From contig NZ_SSBJ01000044.1 of assembly GCF_004795055.1 (NCBI RefSeq), forward strand, positions 1 to 48,559: DNA of 48,559 nt, read 5' to 3'. The DNA comes from Streptomyces sp. A1136 (GTDB lineage: Bacteria; Actinomycetota; Actinomycetes; Streptomycetales; Streptomycetaceae). The notes below the pieces were generated by a model, which did not search any database, was not told the DNA's origin, and saw only the letters and a program-made list of their open reading frames with translations. This document shows positions 6,259-15,362 of this stretch, piece by piece (position 1 is the first letter of the stretch; each line of letters begins with the position of its first letter). The translations under genes and the position numbers were made by a program.

Positions 6259-9219
6259 ATGAGGCACCGCGCGAGATCGATCCTCGCCGCAAGCGCACTC
6301 GTCATCGGAACCACACTCGCCGCGTTACCCGCAGCGGCACAGGCCCGACCCACGGCGGACCCCGGAGCAGCAACGGCCTCCGACGAGGTCCGGGTCTACG
6401 ACGCCGCCGTCACCAAGGAACAGATCCCGCTCGTCCTCGCCGCCGGCCAGGACGCCCACGAACTGGCCGAACGCCCACCCGAGAGCGGGACGGCGAAGGT
6501 CGAACTGTTCCTCACCGCGGGGCAGGCCAGGGGGCTCGCCGCCCAGGGCGTCAAGATCACCGAGCGCAGGATCGCCCCGTCCGCTCGCGCGGAGGCCCCC
6601 GGGGACGGGGTGTTCCGTCCGTACAGCGGCAAGGGCGGCCTCCAGGAGGAGATCCTCGCCACCGCGCGGGCCAACCCGTCCCTCACCAAGGTCGTGTCCA
6701 TCGGCAAGACCGTCCAGGGCAAGGACATCCTCGCCCTGAAGGTCACCAAGGACGCCAAGAAGACCAAGGACGGCTCCAAGCCCTCGGTGCTCTACATGTC
6801 CAACCAGCACGCCCGCGAGTGGATCACCCCGGAGATGACCCGGCGGCTGATGCACCGGACGCTCGACGGCTACGGCAAGGACCAGCGCCTCACCAAGCTG
6901 GTGGACTCCACCGAGATGTGGTTCCTGCTCTCCGCCAACCCCGACGGTTACGACTACACGCACGCCCCCGACGGGCAGCGGCTGTGGCGCAAGAACATGC
7001 GCGACAACGACGGCGACGGCAAGATCACCGCCGTCGACGGGGTCGACCCGAACCGGAACTTCGCCTACAGGTGGGGGTACGACGACGAGGGCTCCTCCGA
7101 GAGCCCGTCGAGCGAGACCTACCGCGGCCCGAAGGCGAACTCCGAGCCCGAGACCGTCGCCCTCGACGCCTTCGAGAAGCGCGTCGGCTTCGCGTACGCG
7201 ATCAACTACCACTCGGCCGCCGAACTGCTGCTCTACGGGGTGGGCTGGCAGGTCGCCACCCCCACCCCCGACGACGTGGCCTACAAGGCGCTCGCCGGCA
7301 CCCCGGAGCACTCGGCCGTCCCGGGCTACTACCCGCAGGTGTCCTCCGAGCTCTACACCACCAACGGCGAGGCGGACGGCCACGCGGCCAACGTCAACGG
7401 CGTCATGATGTTCACGCCGGAGATGAGCACCTGCCAGACGGCCTCCGCCGCCGATCCCGACGACCGGTGGAAGCCCGAGGACTGCCCGTCCGTCTTCAAC
7501 TTCCCCGACGACGAGAATCTGATCCAGGCCGAGTTCGCCAAGAACGTGCCCTTCGCGCTGTCCGTCGCGGAGAGCGCCGCGCACCCGGACCGACCGGTGT
7601 CCTCCGTCGGCCTGAGCGCCGCCGACTTCACCGCGGACCCCTTCACCACCTCCTACGTGCAGCGCGGCGAGGACCAGACCGTCTCCGTCACCGCCCGCAA
7701 GGCGCTGCGGGACAAGCAGCTCAAGTTCCGCGTCAACGGCGGCCGTACGCACGACGACGGGCTGAAGGCCTGGAAGGGCGGCGATGTCTACGGCGGCGAC
7801 GACAACAACTGGTTCGACGAGTACCGGGCCAAGGTCGACGGCACCAAGCCGGGCGACAAGGTCGAGGTCTGGTTCAGCGGTCGTGACGGCGGCAAGGAGA
7901 TCACCGGCGGGCACTTCACCTACACGGTGGCCGAACGGCCCCGCGACGCCGACGTGCTCGTGATCGCCGAGGAGGGCGCGAAGGCCGTCCACGCGCAGGA
8001 GTACGTCGACGCCCTGCGCGCCAACGGCAAGAAGGCCGCCGTATGGGACGTCGCCACCCAGGGAGCGCCGCACCACCTCGGCGTGCTCTCCCACTTCCGC
8101 ACCGTCGTCCACTACACCGGGGCCAAGGCCCCCGGCGGTGAAACCCAGCTGGCGGTACGGGACTTCCTCAACGAGGGCGGCAAGCTGATCGAGGCCGGCG
8201 AGTCGGCGGGCGGCAACGCGCGGGTCGGCCGCGCCGTCACCGACGACTTCAGCCAGTACTACCTCGGCGCCTACGGCCGGGCCGGCGTCAGCGGGCCCAC
8301 CGCCTTCACCGGCGCGGGCGCCCTCGCCGGCGCCAAGGGCGGCCTCGGGGACGCGGCGGGCAACCCGCTCGACGCCCCCGGCGCCTTCTCGGTGACCTCC
8401 GAGACGCTGCCACCGGCGCGGTTCCCGCAGTTCAAGAGCGCGCAGGCGGGCCAGTACGCGGGGGTCGTGAACCCGTACGCCCCCTACGCGGGCACCGGGA
8501 TGGCCTCGGCCACCCACGAGGACAACGAATGGAAGCGGCTGACCCGCACCATCGACCTCACCAAGGTGTCCGCGGCCGACGCGCCGCAGCTCAAGATGGC
8601 CCTCAACTGGAACACCGAGCAGGGCTACGACCACGCCGTCCTGGAGGCGCACACCACCGGGGCGGAGGACTGGACCACGCTGCCCGAGGCCGGAGGCCTC
8701 AGCAGCACCGCCGTCCCCGCCGAGTGCGAGGCCGGGTTCTTCGTCAACGGACACCCCTTCCTGCGCCACTACCTCGACCTGACCGCCGGCGGCTGCGCGC
8801 CGCACGGCAGCAGCGGGGCGTGGAACAGCTTCACCGGCTCCTCGGGGGGCTGGAAGCAGGTCTCCTTCGACCTGAGCGCCTACGCGGGCAAGTCCGTCGA
8901 GGTCTCCTTGTCGTACGTCACCGACGGCGGGGCGGGCGGCCGGGGCGTCTTCGCGGACGAGGCGCGGCTGGCCGTCGGCGGGAAGGACCAGCCCGTCGAT
9001 GGCTTCGAGACCTCGCTGGGGGCGTGGACGGCACAGGGCGCACCGCCCGGAAGTCCCGTCGTCCCCGGGGATTGGTACAGGTCCGGGGAGCTCTTCAAGT
9101 CCTACGCCGCTGTCACTACGCGTGACACGGTCCTGCTCGGGTTCGGCCTGGAACACCTCCCGACGGCGGCGGACCGGGCCGTACTCGTCGGTACGGCACT
9201 CCGTTCGCTGAAGCGCTGA
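6259..9219 (+). CDS. Secreted zinc carboxypeptidase, M14 family, multidomain
   Basis: Extracellular metallocarboxypeptidase that removes C-terminal residues from peptides. 986 residues. Sec signal peptide with likely cleavage after AQA (residue 29). M14 catalytic domain about 110-435: zinc ligands H184 and E187 (NQHAREW), substrate-binding N265-R266 (DPNRNF), third zinc ligand H318 (NYHSAAE) and catalytic glutamate E388 (FTPEMS). The ~550-residue C-terminal part carries beta-rich modules resembling those of immune-inhibitor-A-like peptidases (SGGWKQVSFDLSAYAG, VDGFETSLGAW). ATG 6259 follows an AGGGGGG tract and begins the signal peptide; an upstream in-frame start at 6193 has no such support. 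Codon 23 is TTA (6325-6327), so expression may depend on the bldA tRNA. A long antisense frame here is a GC3 shadow. Confidence 0.92.
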   Translation: MRHRARSILAASALVIGTTLAALPAAAQARPTADPGAATASDEVRVYDAAVTKEQIPLVLAAGQDAHELAERPPESGTAKVELFLTAGQARGLAAQGVKITERRIAPSARAEAPGDGVFRPYSGKGGLQEEILATARANPSLTKVVSIGKTVQGKDILALKVTKDAKKTKDGSKPSVLYMSNQHAREWITPEMTRRLMHRTLDGYGKDQRLTKLVDSTEMWFLLSANPDGYDYTHAPDGQRLWRKNMRDNDGDGKITAVDGVDPNRNFAYRWGYDDEGSSESPSSETYRGPKANSEPETVALDAFEKRVGFAYAINYHSAAELLLYGVGWQVATPTPDDVAYKALAGTPEHSAVPGYYPQVSSELYTTNGEADGHAANVNGVMMFTPEMSTCQTASAADPDDRWKPEDCPSVFNFPDDENLIQAEFAKNVPFALSVAESAAHPDRPVSSVGLSAADFTADPFTTSYVQRGEDQTVSVTARKALRDKQLKFRVNGGRTHDDGLKAWKGGDVYGGDDNNWFDEYRAKVDGTKPGDKVEVWFSGRDGGKEITGGHFTYTVAERPRDADVLVIAEEGAKAVHAQEYVDALRANGKKAAVWDVATQGAPHHLGVLSHFRTVVHYTGAKAPGGETQLAVRDFLNEGGKLIEAGESAGGNARVGRAVTDDFSQYYLGAYGRAGVSGPTAFTGAGALAGAKGGLGDAAGNPLDAPGAFSVTSETLPPARFPQFKSAQAGQYAGVVNPYAPYAGTGMASATHEDNEWKRLTRTIDLTKVSAADAPQLKMALNWNTEQGYDHAVLEAHTTGAEDWTTLPEAGGLSSTAVPAECEAGFFVNGHPFLRHYLDLTAGGCAPHGSSGAWNSFTGSSGGWKQVSFDLSAYAGKSVEVSLSYVTDGGAGGRGVFADEARLAVGGKDQPVDGFETSLGAWTAQGAPPGSPVVPGDWYRSGELFKSYAAVTTRDTVLLGFGLEHLPTAADRAVLVGTALRSLKR

Positions 9220-9269
9220 TCCGAGGCTTGGCCGACGCTCACTCCGGGTAACAGGGACAAGGTCCCACA

Positions 9270-9300
9270 GGTCCCGTACCGGTACGTCCGGTACGGGGCC
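9270..9300 (+). terminator. Terminator after the M14 peptidase
   Basis: GGTCCCGTACCGG (9270-9282), loop TACGT, CCGGTACGGGGCC (9288-9300): a 13-bp stem with one G-T pair. It isolates the peptidase from gap. Confidence 0.8.
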
Positions 9301-9372
9301 TCACGGTGTCATTCCTGGGAAGCAGGGGAGTGTCAGCCGTCGACCGATGTCACTCGGAAGCTCACGGAGAGG

Positions 9373-9378
9373 TAGGGT
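9373..9378 (+). promoter_or_regulatory. Candidate -10 of the gap promoter
   Basis: TAGGGT lies about 73 nt before the gap start. The sequence 17-19 nt upstream (TGTCACTC) is a poor -35. Position and hexamer fit a vegetative promoter giving a ~65-nt leader, but this is a weak call. Confidence 0.35.
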
Positions 9379-9451
9379 CGTAAGCGGTCGGGGACATCCC
9401 ATACAGCTCGCCGGGGGACTTTTACCGGCGCACCAACGAGGAGATCGGTTC

Positions 9452-10459
<1,008 letters not shown>

Positions 10460-10487
10460 TCATCACGGCAGGCAGCACGATGTGAGG

Positions 10488-10531
10488 CACAGGGTCCGGG
10501 TGGCGCGACGAGGCGCCGCACGGGCCCTGTG
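10488..10531 (+). terminator. Long stem-loop between gap and pgk
   Basis: The arms 10488-10506 (CACAGGGTCCGGGTGGCGC) and 10513-10531 (GCGCCGCACGGGCCCTGTG) form a 19-bp stem with two G-T pairs and one mismatch around a 6-nt loop. It has no T tract and could be an attenuating terminator or an mRNA-stabilising 3' end for gap. Confidence 0.7.
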
Positions 10532-10599
10532 GCTTGTCTCGTACCCTCTCACCCAGGTCGGGACGGAAACCCCGCGTGGGGATAAGGAGCAAGAAACAC

Positions 10600-11811
10600 A
10601 TGAAGACGATCGACGAACTTCTCGCCGAGGGCGTCTCCGGCAAGCGGGTGTTCGTCCGCGCGGACCTCAACGTGCCGCTCGCCGGCACCGAGATCACCGA
10701 CGACGGACGCATCCGTGCCGTCCAGCCGACCATCGCGAAGCTCGCCGAAGCCGGCGCCCGCGTGATCGTCGCCTCGCACCTGGGCCGCCCCAAGGGCGCC
10801 CCGGACCCGGCCTTCTCGCTGGCCCCGGCCGCCAAGCGGCTCGGCGAGCTGCTCGGCACCGACGTCGCGTTCGCCACCGACACCGTCGGCTCCTCCGCCA
10901 AGGAGACCGTCGCGGCCCTCACCGACGGCGGAGTCGCCGTCATCGAGAACCTGCGCTTCAACCCCGGCGAGACCTCGAAGGACGACGCCGAGCGCGGCGC
11001 CTTCGCGGACGAGCTCGCCGAGCTCGCCGACCTCTACGTGGGCGACGGCTTCGGCGCCGTCCACCGCAAGCACGCCTCGGTCTTCGACCTCCCGGCGCGC
11101 CTGCCCCACGCGGCGGGCTACCTGATCGCCACCGAGGTCGGCGTCCTGAAGAAGCTGACCGCCGAGGTGAAGCGTCCCTACGTGGTCGTACTCGGCGGCG
11201 CCAAGGTCTCCGACAAGCTCGCCGTCATCGACCAGCTGCTCGGAAAGGCCGACCGCATCCTCATCGGCGGCGGCATGGCGTACACCTTCCTCTACGCCAA
11301 GGGCTACGAGGTCGGCATCTCCCTGCTCCAGAAGGACCAGGTGGACGTCGTCAAGGAGTACATGGAGCGCGCCGAGAAGAACGGTGTCGAGCTGGTCCTG
11401 CCGGTCGACATCCTCGCCTCGACGGACTTCCCCGACCTCAAGGGCAAGACCCCGGCCGACTTCACCACCGTCGACGCGGACAAGATCCCCGCCGACAAGG
11501 AGGGTCTGGACATCGGTCCCAAGACCCGTGAGCTGTACGCGTCGAAGATCGCCGACGCGGAGACCGTGTTCTGGAACGGTCCCGTGGGCGTCTTCGAGCA
11601 CCCCGACTACGCCGGAGGCACCCGCGCGATCGCGCAGGCCCTCGTCGACAGCGACGCGTTCACCGTCGTCGGCGGCGGGGACTCCGCCGCCGCCGTGCGC
11701 ACGCTCGGTTTCGACGAGAACGCTTTCGGCCACATCTCGACCGGTGGCGGCGCCTCCCTCGAATACCTCGAGGGCAAGACGCTCCCCGGCCTCGCCGCAC
11801 TGGAGGTCTGA
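10600..11811 (+). CDS. pgk: Phosphoglycerate kinase
   Basis: Transfers phosphate from 1,3-bisphosphoglycerate to ADP, the first ATP-forming step of glycolysis. 403 residues, the usual length. Family motifs: N-terminal VFVRADLNVPL, VIVASHLGRPKG, the hinge/core VVLGGAKVSDKL, WNGPVGVFE and the C-terminal nucleotide loop VVGGGDSAAAV. ATG 10600 with AAGGAG at 10584-10589 is chosen over an in-frame GTG-type start at 10534. tpiA begins 6 nt after the stop, so the two are co-transcribed. Confidence 0.97.
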   Translation: MKTIDELLAEGVSGKRVFVRADLNVPLAGTEITDDGRIRAVQPTIAKLAEAGARVIVASHLGRPKGAPDPAFSLAPAAKRLGELLGTDVAFATDTVGSSAKETVAALTDGGVAVIENLRFNPGETSKDDAERGAFADELAELADLYVGDGFGAVHRKHASVFDLPARLPHAAGYLIATEVGVLKKLTAEVKRPYVVVLGGAKVSDKLAVIDQLLGKADRILIGGGMAYTFLYAKGYEVGISLLQKDQVDVVKEYMERAEKNGVELVLPVDILASTDFPDLKGKTPADFTTVDADKIPADKEGLDIGPKTRELYASKIADAETVFWNGPVGVFEHPDYAGGTRAIAQALVDSDAFTVVGGGDSAAAVRTLGFDENAFGHISTGGGASLEYLEGKTLPGLAALEV

Positions 11812-11817
11812 CCCTCA

Positions 11818-12594
11818 ATGACCACGCGCACCCCGCTCATGGCGGGCAACTGGAAGATGAACCTCAACCACATCGAGGCCATCGCCCACACCCAGAAGCT
11901 CGCCTTCTCGCTCGCCGACAAGGACTACGACGCCGTCGAGGTCGCGGTCCTGCCGCCCTTCGTCGACCTGCGCTCCGTCCAGACCCTCGTCGACGCCGAC
12001 AAGCTGAGGATCAAGTACGGCGCCCAGGACATCTCGGCGCACGACTCCGGTGCCTACACCGGTGAGGTCTCCGGCCCGATGCTGGCCAAGCTGGCCTGCA
12101 CGTTCGTGGCCGTGGGCCACAGCGAGCGCCGCCAGTACCACGGCGAGAGCGACGAGCTCTGCAACGCCAAGGTCAAGGCCGCCTACCGTCACGGGATCAC
12201 CCCGATCCTGTGTGTCGGGGAGGGCCTCGACGTCCGCAAGGCCGGCCGGCAGGTCGAGCACACGCTCGCCCAGGTCGACGGCGGCCTCAAGGACCTGCCG
12301 GCCGAGCAGGCCGAGTCCATCGTGATCGCCTACGAGCCCGTCTGGGCCATCGGGACCGGCGAGGTCGCCACCCCCGAGGACGCCCAGGAGGTCTGCGGGG
12401 CGATCCGCCGCCGCCTGGCCGAGCTGTACTCGCCGGAGCTGGCCGACAAGGTCCGCATCCAGTACGGCGGCTCCGTCAAGGCCGGCAACATCGCCGCGAT
12501 CATGGCCCAGCCCGATGTCGACGGCGCCCTGATCGGCGGCGCGGCGCTGGACGTGGACGAGTTCGTCAAGATCGTCCGCTTCCGGGACCAGTAG
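11818..12594 (+). CDS. tpiA: Triosephosphate isomerase
   Basis: Interconverts dihydroxyacetone phosphate and glyceraldehyde-3-phosphate. 258 residues, the normal length. Substrate lysine in AGNWKMNLN near the N-terminus, catalytic histidine H101 (VAVGHSERR), catalytic glutamate E173 (IAYEPVWAIGTG) and the phosphate-binding QYGGSVK. ATG 11818 lies 6 nt after the pgk stop; the Shine-Dalgarno GGAGGT overlaps the pgk end. A nested stem-loop downstream (12648-12688) separates it from secG. Confidence 0.98.
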   Translation: MTTRTPLMAGNWKMNLNHIEAIAHTQKLAFSLADKDYDAVEVAVLPPFVDLRSVQTLVDADKLRIKYGAQDISAHDSGAYTGEVSGPMLAKLACTFVAVGHSERRQYHGESDELCNAKVKAAYRHGITPILCVGEGLDVRKAGRQVEHTLAQVDGGLKDLPAEQAESIVIAYEPVWAIGTGEVATPEDAQEVCGAIRRRLAELYSPELADKVRIQYGGSVKAGNIAAIMAQPDVDGALIGGAALDVDEFVKIVRFRDQ

Positions 12595-12647
12595 GCCCCG
12601 GCCGTCCCCGCAGCGAGTATGCGGCAGGACGGATCCGTCGTACCCTT

Positions 12648-12688
12648 GCGGGGGCCAGGAGGCTGCACCACCAGCCACTGGCCCCCGC
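12648..12688 (+). terminator. Nested stem-loop between tpiA and secG
   Basis: Perfect 11-bp outer stem GCGGGGGCCAG (12648-12658) / CTGGCCCCCGC (12678-12688) enclosing an inner 5-bp stem GGCTG (12661-12665) / CAGCC (12672-12676). No T run. Either the end of the gap-pgk-tpiA mRNA or structure in a secG leader. Confidence 0.65.
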
Positions 12689-12741
12689 GCACATCCCAGC
12701 AGAGCCGGAAAGCCAGAAAAGCCAGAAAGTAGGAATCAGCC

Positions 12742-12969
12742 GTGATTTTGGGGTTCTCGATCGCCCTGATCGTCTTCAGCGCCCTGCTGATGCTGCTCGT
12801 GCTGATGCACAAGGGCAAGGGCGGTGGCCTTTCCGACATGTTCGGCGGCGGCATGCAGTCGTCGGTCGGCGGCTCCTCGGTCGCCGAGCGCAACCTGGAC
12901 CGGATCACCGTCGTGATCGGTCTGCTGTGGTTCGCCTGCATCATCGCGCTGGGCCTGCTGAGGAAGTAA
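12742..12969 (+). CDS. secG: Preprotein translocase subunit SecG
   Basis: Small membrane subunit of SecYEG that stimulates protein export. 75 residues with two transmembrane helices: ILGFSIALIVFSALLMLLVL near the N-terminus and about residues 54-72. The cytoplasmic loop KGKGGGLSDMFGGG is the SecG signature. GTG 12742. The short upstream stretch contains three near-identical GCCRGAAA words (about 12705-12730). secG after tpiA is a conserved streptomycete arrangement. Confidence 0.95.
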   Translation: MILGFSIALIVFSALLMLLVLMHKGKGGGLSDMFGGGMQSSVGGSSVAERNLDRITVVIGLLWFACIIALGLLRK

Positions 12970-13150
12970 TCCGGAAGCCGACCTTTCCGGCCATTGTGCC
13001 GGTCCGGTACGCCCCCTCCGGCCTATCATGGGCATCTGCGGGGGCGCCCCCTCCAATTGCTGGACGGCCGCCCGGCCTTACGTAGACTTGGGCGCCCGCA
13101 GCGGAATACCCCTCACGCTCCGCGGCACCATCAGGCAGGGAGTTACGACC

Positions 13151-13486
13151 GTGGCAAGTGGCAACGCGATCCGTGGAAGTCGGGTCGGAGCGGGGCCGAT
13201 GGGCGAGGCCGAGCGCGGCGAATCCGCGCCCCGCCTGCGCATCTCCTTCTGGTGCTCGAACGGGCACGAGACGCAGCCGAGCTTCGCCAGCGACGCGCAG
13301 GTCCCGGACACCTGGGACTGCCCGCGCTGCGGGTTCCCCGCCGGTCAGGACCGGGACAACCCGCCGGCGCCGCCGCGCACCGAACCGTACAAGACGCACC
13401 TGGCGTACGTGCGGGAGCGGCGCAGCGACGCGGACGGCGAGGCGATCCTCGCCGAGGCGCTCGCCAAACTCCGGGGCGAGATCTGA
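13151..13486 (+). CDS. rbpA: RbpA-family RNA polymerase-binding protein
   Basis: Actinobacterial RNA polymerase partner that binds group 1/2 sigma factors and stabilises open complexes. 111 residues from GTG 13151: flexible basic N-terminus (AIRGSRVGAG, residues 6-15), a zinc-binding core with C35-x3-H39 and C57-x2-C60 (WCSNGHE, CPRCG), and a C-terminal sigma-interaction helix (THLAYVRERRSDAD). Streptomycetes carry, as I recall, a main RbpA elsewhere and a paralogue called RbpB; this copy next to secG, divergent in the linker (DRDNPPAPPRTEPYK), may be the paralogue. An earlier ATG at 13028 would add a tail with no RbpA similarity. Candidate -10 TAGACT near 13084. A strong terminator follows at 13522. 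Confidence 0.85.
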   Translation: MASGNAIRGSRVGAGPMGEAERGESAPRLRISFWCSNGHETQPSFASDAQVPDTWDCPRCGFPAGQDRDNPPAPPRTEPYKTHLAYVRERRSDADGEAILAEALAKLRGEI

Positions 13487-13521
13487 GAGTCGGCCCCCGC
13501 CGTCGCACGTGAGAGTGGATC

Positions 13522-13562
13522 GGGCCCGGCCCGCGGGAGAGACAATCCCGCGGGCCGGGCCC
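13522..13562 (+). terminator. Very strong terminator between the rbpA-type gene and pgi
   Basis: A perfect 17-bp stem, GGGCCCGGCCCGCGGGA (13522-13538) with its complement (13546-13562), loop GAGACAA, followed by CCTTTGTG. It isolates pgi transcription from the upstream genes. Confidence 0.9.
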
Positions 13563-13639
13563 CTTTGTGCGCGTTGTCCCCCTTCACATCCCTTAAGTTG
13601 GGGCGTGGCGGGGCACAACAGGACGGAAGAAGTGGGTTG

Positions 13640-15307
13640 ATGTCCGAGATGAACGCAGACAGCCGCAGGACGAGGCTCAACCGGACGCCCGAGTGGTCGG
13701 CACTCGGCAAGCACCGGGAAGCGCTGGGTCGGACGCATCTGCGGGAGCTGTTCGAGACGAATCCGGAGCGGGGCACCGGTTACACCCTGCGGGTCGGGGA
13801 CCTGCACATCGACTACTCGAAGCACCTCGTCACCGACGAGACGCTCGCGCTCCTGCGCGAACTGGCCTCCGCCACGGGCGTGGCCGAGCTGCGCGACGCG
13901 ATGTTCCGCGGCGAGAAGATCAACACGACGGAGGACCGGGCGGTCCTGCACACCGCGCTGCGGGCGCCCCGCGACGCGGTGGTCGAGGTGGACGGCGAGA
14001 ACGTCGTACCCGCCGTCCACGCCGTCCTCGACAAGATGGCCGCCTTCTCCGAGCAGGTCAGGTCGGGGGAGTGGACCGGCTTCACCGGCCGGCGTATCAA
14101 GAACGTCGTCAACATCGGCATCGGTGGCTCCGACCTCGGTCCGGCGATGGCCTACGAGGCGCTGCGCGCCTTCACCGACCGCGGGCTGACCGTGCGCTTC
14201 GTGTCCAACGTGGACGGCGCCGACCTGCACGAGGCGGTACGGGACCTGGATCCCGCCGAGACGCTGTTCATCATCGCCTCGAAGACGTTCACGACGATCG
14301 AGACCATCACGAACGCCACCTCGGCGCGCACCTGGCTGCTGGCCGGACTGGGCGGTGAAGACGCGGCGGTGGCACGGCACTTCGTGGCGCTGTCGACCAA
14401 CGCCGAGAAGGTCGAGGAGTTCGGCATCGACCCGGCCAACATGTTCGGGTTCTGGGACTGGGTCGGCGGTCGTTACTCCTTCGACTCCGCCATCGGCCTC
14501 TCGCTGATGATCGCGATCGGCCCGGACGCCTTCCGGGAGATGCTGGGCGGCTTCCACACCGTGGACGAGCACTTCCGCACGGCCCCGCCGGAGCGGAACG
14601 CGCCGCTGCTGATGGGCATGCTCGGCGTCTGGTACGGGGGCTTCTTCGACGCGCAGTCGCACGCGGTGCTCCCCTACAGCCACTACCTCTCGCGCTTCAC
14701 GGCGTACCTGCAACAGCTGGACATGGAGTCCAACGGCAAGTCCGTGGACCGGGACGGACAGCCGGTGGACTGGGACACCGGCCCGGTGGTCTGGGGCACG
14801 CCCGGCACCAACGGGCAGCACGCGTACTACCAGTTGATCCACCAGGGCACCCGGATGATCCCGGCCGACTTCATCGGCTTCGCCCGTCCGGTGGCGGAAC
14901 TGGAGCCGGAACTGGAGGCCCAGCACGACCTGCTGATGGCCAACTTCTTCGCGCAGACCCAGGCGTTGGCCTTCGGCAAGACGGAGGAGGAAGTGCGGGC
15001 GGAGGGCGTCCCCGAGGCGCTGGTCCCGCACAAGACGTTCCGGGGCAACCACCCGACGACGACGATCCTGGCGGACGAGCTGACACCGGCGGTACTGGGT
15101 CAGCTGATCGCCCTGTACGAGCACAAGGTGTTCGTACAGGGCGCGGTGTGGAACATCGACTCCTTCGACCAGTGGGGCGTGGAACTGGGGAAGGTGCTGG
15201 CCAAGCGGATCGAGCCGGCCCTGGTCGACGGCTCCCACACGGAGGACCTCGACCCGTCCACCCGGGCGCTGGTGAACACCTACCGGGAGCTGCGCGGCCG
15301 GGCCTGA
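13640..15307 (+). CDS. pgi: Glucose-6-phosphate isomerase
   Basis: Interconverts glucose-6-phosphate and fructose-6-phosphate, joining glycolysis to the pentose phosphate operon that converges on it. 555 residues, in the family range. Motifs: IGIGGSDLGP, the SIS-type sugar-phosphate segment ASKTFTTIETITNA, GRYSFDSAIGL, GTNGQHAYYQLIHQGT (catalytic region) and the C-terminal SFDQWGVELGK. ATG 13640 has GGAAGAAG 8 nt upstream; the in-frame start at 13565 lies on the leader just after the terminator and is not credible. Converges with pgl at a shared terminator. Confidence 0.97.
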   Translation: MSEMNADSRRTRLNRTPEWSALGKHREALGRTHLRELFETNPERGTGYTLRVGDLHIDYSKHLVTDETLALLRELASATGVAELRDAMFRGEKINTTEDRAVLHTALRAPRDAVVEVDGENVVPAVHAVLDKMAAFSEQVRSGEWTGFTGRRIKNVVNIGIGGSDLGPAMAYEALRAFTDRGLTVRFVSNVDGADLHEAVRDLDPAETLFIIASKTFTTIETITNATSARTWLLAGLGGEDAAVARHFVALSTNAEKVEEFGIDPANMFGFWDWVGGRYSFDSAIGLSLMIAIGPDAFREMLGGFHTVDEHFRTAPPERNAPLLMGMLGVWYGGFFDAQSHAVLPYSHYLSRFTAYLQQLDMESNGKSVDRDGQPVDWDTGPVVWGTPGTNGQHAYYQLIHQGTRMIPADFIGFARPVAELEPELEAQHDLLMANFFAQTQALAFGKTEEEVRAEGVPEALVPHKTFRGNHPTTTILADELTPAVLGQLIALYEHKVFVQGAVWNIDSFDQWGVELGKVLAKRIEPALVDGSHTEDLDPSTRALVNTYRELRGRA

Positions 15308-15313
15308 TCCGTC

Positions 15314-15350
15314 GGCGGGGCCGGGGGCCGCGGTGGCCCCCGCCCCCGCC
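15314..15350. terminator. Bidirectional terminator between pgi and pgl
   Basis: Arms 15314-15329 and 15335-15350 form a 16-bp stem with one mismatch and loop GCGGT. It lies in the 55-nt gap between two convergent stops and probably serves both. Confidence 0.75.
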
Positions 15351-15362
15351 TCGGGTCGTCGG

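Noticed and set aside
6325..9156. 943-codon open frame on the minus strand across the M14 peptidase
   Set aside because: Val/Gly/Asp/Leu-rich translation without domains; typical antisense frame opened by GC3 bias over a well-supported gene.
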